A model generated the notes under the pieces. That model searched no databases, was not told the origin of the DNA, and saw only the letters and a program-made list of their open reading frames with translations. The translations under genes were made by a program, and so were the position numbers. From Adineta ricciae (taxonomy: Eukaryota > Rotifera > Eurotatoria > Adinetida > Adinetidae), in assembly GCA_905250025.1 (NCBI GenBank), contig CAJNOJ010000058.1, forward strand, positions 248,001 through 312,000: a stretch of 64,000 nucleotides of DNA, given 5' to 3'. Positions 60,663 to 64,000 of this stretch are shown here, piece by piece (positions within the stretch are counted from its first letter, which is position 1; every line of letters begins with the position of its first letter).

Positions 60663-63600
60663 TTATGTCGAACCGATCGTATTGCCATTCGATTCGTAAA
60701 CGAGATTCTGTATTTCTGTACCGGCAGTCAATGGTTGACTGCTTTCGAGAATGGCTGCTGTTGCTGTTGCTGTAGGTAGCTTTTCGTCTTTGGCTTTCTT
60801 GAACATTCTTTCAATCAGGTAATGCCACGATGGAAGTATAAAATTGATTAGTACAAAACAAATGATCGTTTGATACAGCAGCGATAAACGTATGATATGA
60901 AAGATGTATGTTTCAATTGAAAACAAAGAGAAGATGCTTAAAGAAATGATCAGCGAAAGTAGAACACGATTATATTTCCATTTTGATTTGTTTATATTGA
61001 AAGATGCATGAATTAACGTATCGCAGAAGATTATTGGTATGATAAACAACCAAAGTGCATTGGCGAAATTGAATGTTAAATCATGAAACAAGTATAGACA
61101 TGTTAAACTTCCAGCTTGTAAAGCGAGCATGTGTGAAAATAACAGCAGAGCTTTTTCAAACGAAGTAAAAATGATAAAAATGATAACAAATGTAGTGAGT
61201 ACGACGAATAACATCAACAAATAGATTTCCGTACGTATCTGGGCGAGTGACTCATAGTGCACAAAGATGAAACTGTAAGGAAAAATTGACGGGATGGAGC
61301 TCTGTTTTGCGTATGTATACATATTATTCATCGTTTGTAAATCATTTCGATCACCTAGAGAATAAAAGCAAAAAAACGTTGAAAATTCGAATTCTTATTC
61401 GATACGGTCTTACCTTGACTAGTTTGATATTGACAATAGAAGCGGGATGCTTCTATGACTGTTTTATTGTTAATTTCGGATACAATAATGTCGTTTTGCG
61501 AATAGGGCGTCACCCGAACGCTCATCGGATCTTTGCTTGTTAAGATCGTGTGAATGTTTTCTTGATCTAACCATAGTAGTTTAAACTGATTCGTCGTCGG
61601 TTCGTTCAAACATTGCTGAAGAAGATGACGAATCAAGGCCTGATTCTTCTTATTCTCATAATTAATCGGTCGAGGAATAACAAACATAATCACAGGACCG
61701 ATATTATATTGCTCGATATGAGAATTCATGTAGGATTTCAATAACGACGCATTTTTCGGAAGAAACCTATCTTCGAATAAATGCGTGTCAATGGAAAATA
61801 ATGACCAAACACTGAAGATAATGAATCCAAACGATAACAAACATAAGAATCCGGTGCAAAACTTCTTGATCATTGCATTGCGATTTGACCAAAATTGCAA
61901 AGGCTTTTCCAAAACAACTTTCTGAAAGGATCTTCGACGATCCTTTATATAATGATCATTGGGTAAATGATGACACAAGAGACAATGACGGCGAGATTTG
62001 ATACGTTTCAAGGTAAAAACAAGACATGCAGAGAAGAATGTACAATGGGTTAAATAATCAATAAATACATATAAGACCAATGTTAAACCAAGATATCGTG
62101 TACATGACATAGGTGATAACAGTGATAGAACTAGATAAACAATTATTAGGATTAACGTTGTCGAAAGAAAATATGGCCGAGAAGATTTAATAATTAATGG
62201 AAGAATTTTCTCGATATCAATTTTGGTCGCAACATTGTTTGATGAGACTGGTAAATGATCTTTAATGATTCGATGGTATTCGCCGCAAACAATCGAAATA
62301 CGCATTGAATCGATAACTAGAAGAGAGAGCGAGAGGTTGAGACCGATGAAACATTTGTCTCAAAATACTTACTCGCAACAGCAAAAACAATCAGAGCCAT
62401 AGGTTCAATAATTTGCAACTTGAACACTGCTAACAGACCGAAAGTAGCACCAGATGCTAAAGCTAAATTAATGACTCCACAGAGTGAGAGATATCCTACA
62501 GATGTATGAGAATTGCCTTGAATACTGATGAAAAAGCCAACGAAAATAAAAAAAATTAAAAGCATGATGGTCATAAAGGGACCTTCATCGCGCGCTTGTT
62601 TGCCAACAATATCAGATATTGCTGTCGATGTAGATGGTGAGATGTGTATTAATGACGAATGAAATTTTTCATTCAGATAACGAAGAACTTCGCGTTCCCA
62701 TTGGAGCGCTAATGAACGCATTGCATCCGTAGAAATATTCAACGAATACCGAATACGAAACAAAGGAACATACGACACGACTTCGATAAATTGCGCTGGT
62801 TTGGGTTCGGGAACTTTTTCACCTTCTTCCTCTTCTTCACCTTCTTCTTTTCCCTCCTCTTCGTCGACATAATCTTCTTCCGGTACTGTCGTGTTCAGTA
62901 TTTTGTAATCTTTGCTGAATATAAATGATGAAAGTCCATTAGCTCCAGTGAGCGAATCGAAATAGATTCCACTTTTTATATGTGGTAAAAGTAATGCATC
63001 CTGACGAAATTTATCTGATAATAAGTAATTCCCATCGACTACACACGCATGGTTAATCACGGCGCATAATGCTGAAAAGTTGTATTGAAGTGAATTTTTA
63101 CTATCATTGATTCGAACCGATTGAATATAACGGTCGAGTATACGTATCTAAACAGAACAAATCATACATTTGATGAACTTGACTTTAGCCGTCTGATTTC
63201 GAAGACTCGTAGACCGAGAAAATCATTAATCACGGCCTGTCTCGAAAAAAGGGAATGTTGACATCTGCCAACATTTGTTCGTTTTGGAGAGGAAAGGAGA
63301 AGATTGATAGGATATCTGAGTGGAATACTAATGTGTTCTTTGCTTTTCGAAATTCTTGTCCTTACCTCTTCAATAATATCCTTATTTAACATGTTCGTTT
63401 CATTCATATGTCTGGAATTGTTTGAGAGTTTTCTCTTTATGATGATGTCCAATGCGGGATAAAGATCCATTTGTTGATGTGCACGAAAGCCTTTATCATT
63501 GCCGAAGATTTCGCTGATCCGCTGAGCATTCTGTTGTGCTTTACCACTCCGCACGATAAAGTCAGTTTGATCGAATTGACGGATTTGCACAAAGTAGAAA

Positions 63601-63770
63601 AAGCAAACTGTTAAACCCACAGTGACGACTAAACTTGCTAACAAAATCGGCTGTGTAAACCGTATTAAAATCTTCGAATAACCATTCCAAAATTGATCAC
63701 TTCGTTCTTGAATTCGATTCGAGCCCATTGAATAACGTTGATTATCTTTATTAGTAATACTAGTCGACAT
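60663..63770 (-). CDS. Patched-related RND-type membrane protein
   Basis: Member of the Patched/Ptchd/NPC1-like group with a sterol-sensing region; thought to move sterols or other lipids (family knowledge). Exons 63770-63366, 63147-62373, 62316-61414 and 61354-60663; 924 aa with exact phase. N-terminal TM1 (PILLASLVVTVGLTVCFFYF), a first large extracellular domain with NSS/NET sites and an acidic low-complexity insert (EEEGKEEGEEEEEGEK), then the TM2-TM6 block with GPFMTIMLLIFFIFVGFFIS. A second repeat (FCTGFLCLLSFGFIIFSVWS) and a second extracellular domain follow, then TM8-TM12. The usual GxxxD-type motif in TM4 is not obvious; TM4 reads VINLALASGATFGLLAVF. Ends in a short Ala/Thr-rich cytosolic tail. 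Closest to invertebrate Ptr-type proteins, not to Hedgehog receptor Patched itself. Confidence 0.88.
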
Positions 63771-64000
63771 CGAAATATTATTTCTAATCTACTCAGAAAT
63801 AAAAAACAAACGAAATAATAACATTCATAACAGCTGGATTTCACTCGTTTTATGTGCGCTTTTCTCTTCGATCTCCATTCTGATACACACGTGGTGGAAT
63901 GTGTAGGAGGCGTCTGACGAAAATATACCAACGAGAGATCCAGCGTTCGCTCGATCGGCTCGTTGCGAAACGTCATTCTAAATCTGTTCGATGAAGATAA
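63771..64000. other. Upstream flank of the Patched-related gene
   Basis: 230 bases to the window edge. An open minus frame (MTFRNEPIERTLDLS) has no domain; probably 5' flank. Confidence 0.35.

Overview
The window is eukaryotic nuclear DNA, AT-rich, with many genes cut by very short GT-AG introns (mostly 50-60 bp, one as short as 39 bp). Gene content is animal: rhodopsin-like GPCRs, CHCHD2/10, GILT, CHMP2B, UPF1, Rho GTPases, an EGR-like zinc-finger factor, calpain, a VWC protein and a Patched-related protein. Intron size, the divergent GPCR style, the many small secreted Cys-rich proteins and several decayed tandem copies point to a bdelloid rotifer (Adineta/Rotaria type). That identification is inference from style, not from a species-specific marker. 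Exon models below were built by hand; almost all were checked by intron phase, so exon lengths sum to a whole number of codons.

Layout. 0.3-8 kb: two GPCR genes (314-2148 +, 3242-4258 -), a CHCHD2/10-like mitochondrial protein (4622-5242 -) and a 695-residue Pro/Ser-rich protein of unknown role (5688-8056 -). 8-12 kb: a small secreted protein, an intronless UDP-glucuronosyltransferase and a GILT thiol reductase, all minus. 12-20.5 kb: an unknown charged protein (+), then a tight minus-strand series UPF1 > RING-like/Arb2 fusion > CHMP2B. In the last pair only 46 bases separate stop and ATG, and they hold a splice-acceptor-like sequence, so a trans-spliced operon is possible. 20.5-27.7 kb: a knottin-like secreted peptide, a third GPCR with a 680-bp intron, and a pair of related secreted proteins of which one is broken. 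27.7-38.1 kb: gene-poor, with an Ly6/uPAR-type GPI protein carrying a Thr-rich stalk, a type II membrane protein, coding-like fragments, and a long decayed gene that once encoded RRM-RRM-Cys-rich-pseudokinase. 38-46.3 kb: a tandem pair of secreted Cys-rich peptides (one with a lost splice donor), two convergent small genes sharing a 3' end, a vWFA protein, and remnants of F-box and LRR genes. 48-54 kb: EGR-like zinc-finger factor, a 61-residue two-exon small protein, an unknown intronless gene and two tandem Rho GTPases. 54.8-64 kb: calpain, VWC-domain protein, a candidate amidated peptide precursor and a Patched-related transporter.

Housekeeping genes (UPF1 in mRNA decay, CHMP2B in ESCRT-III, CHCHD2/10 in mitochondria, GILT in lysosomes) look intact. 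Turnover is concentrated in secreted, F-box/LRR and kinase-like families, where tandem copies sit beside their own ruins. No tRNA, rRNA, CRISPR or complete transposon was recognised.
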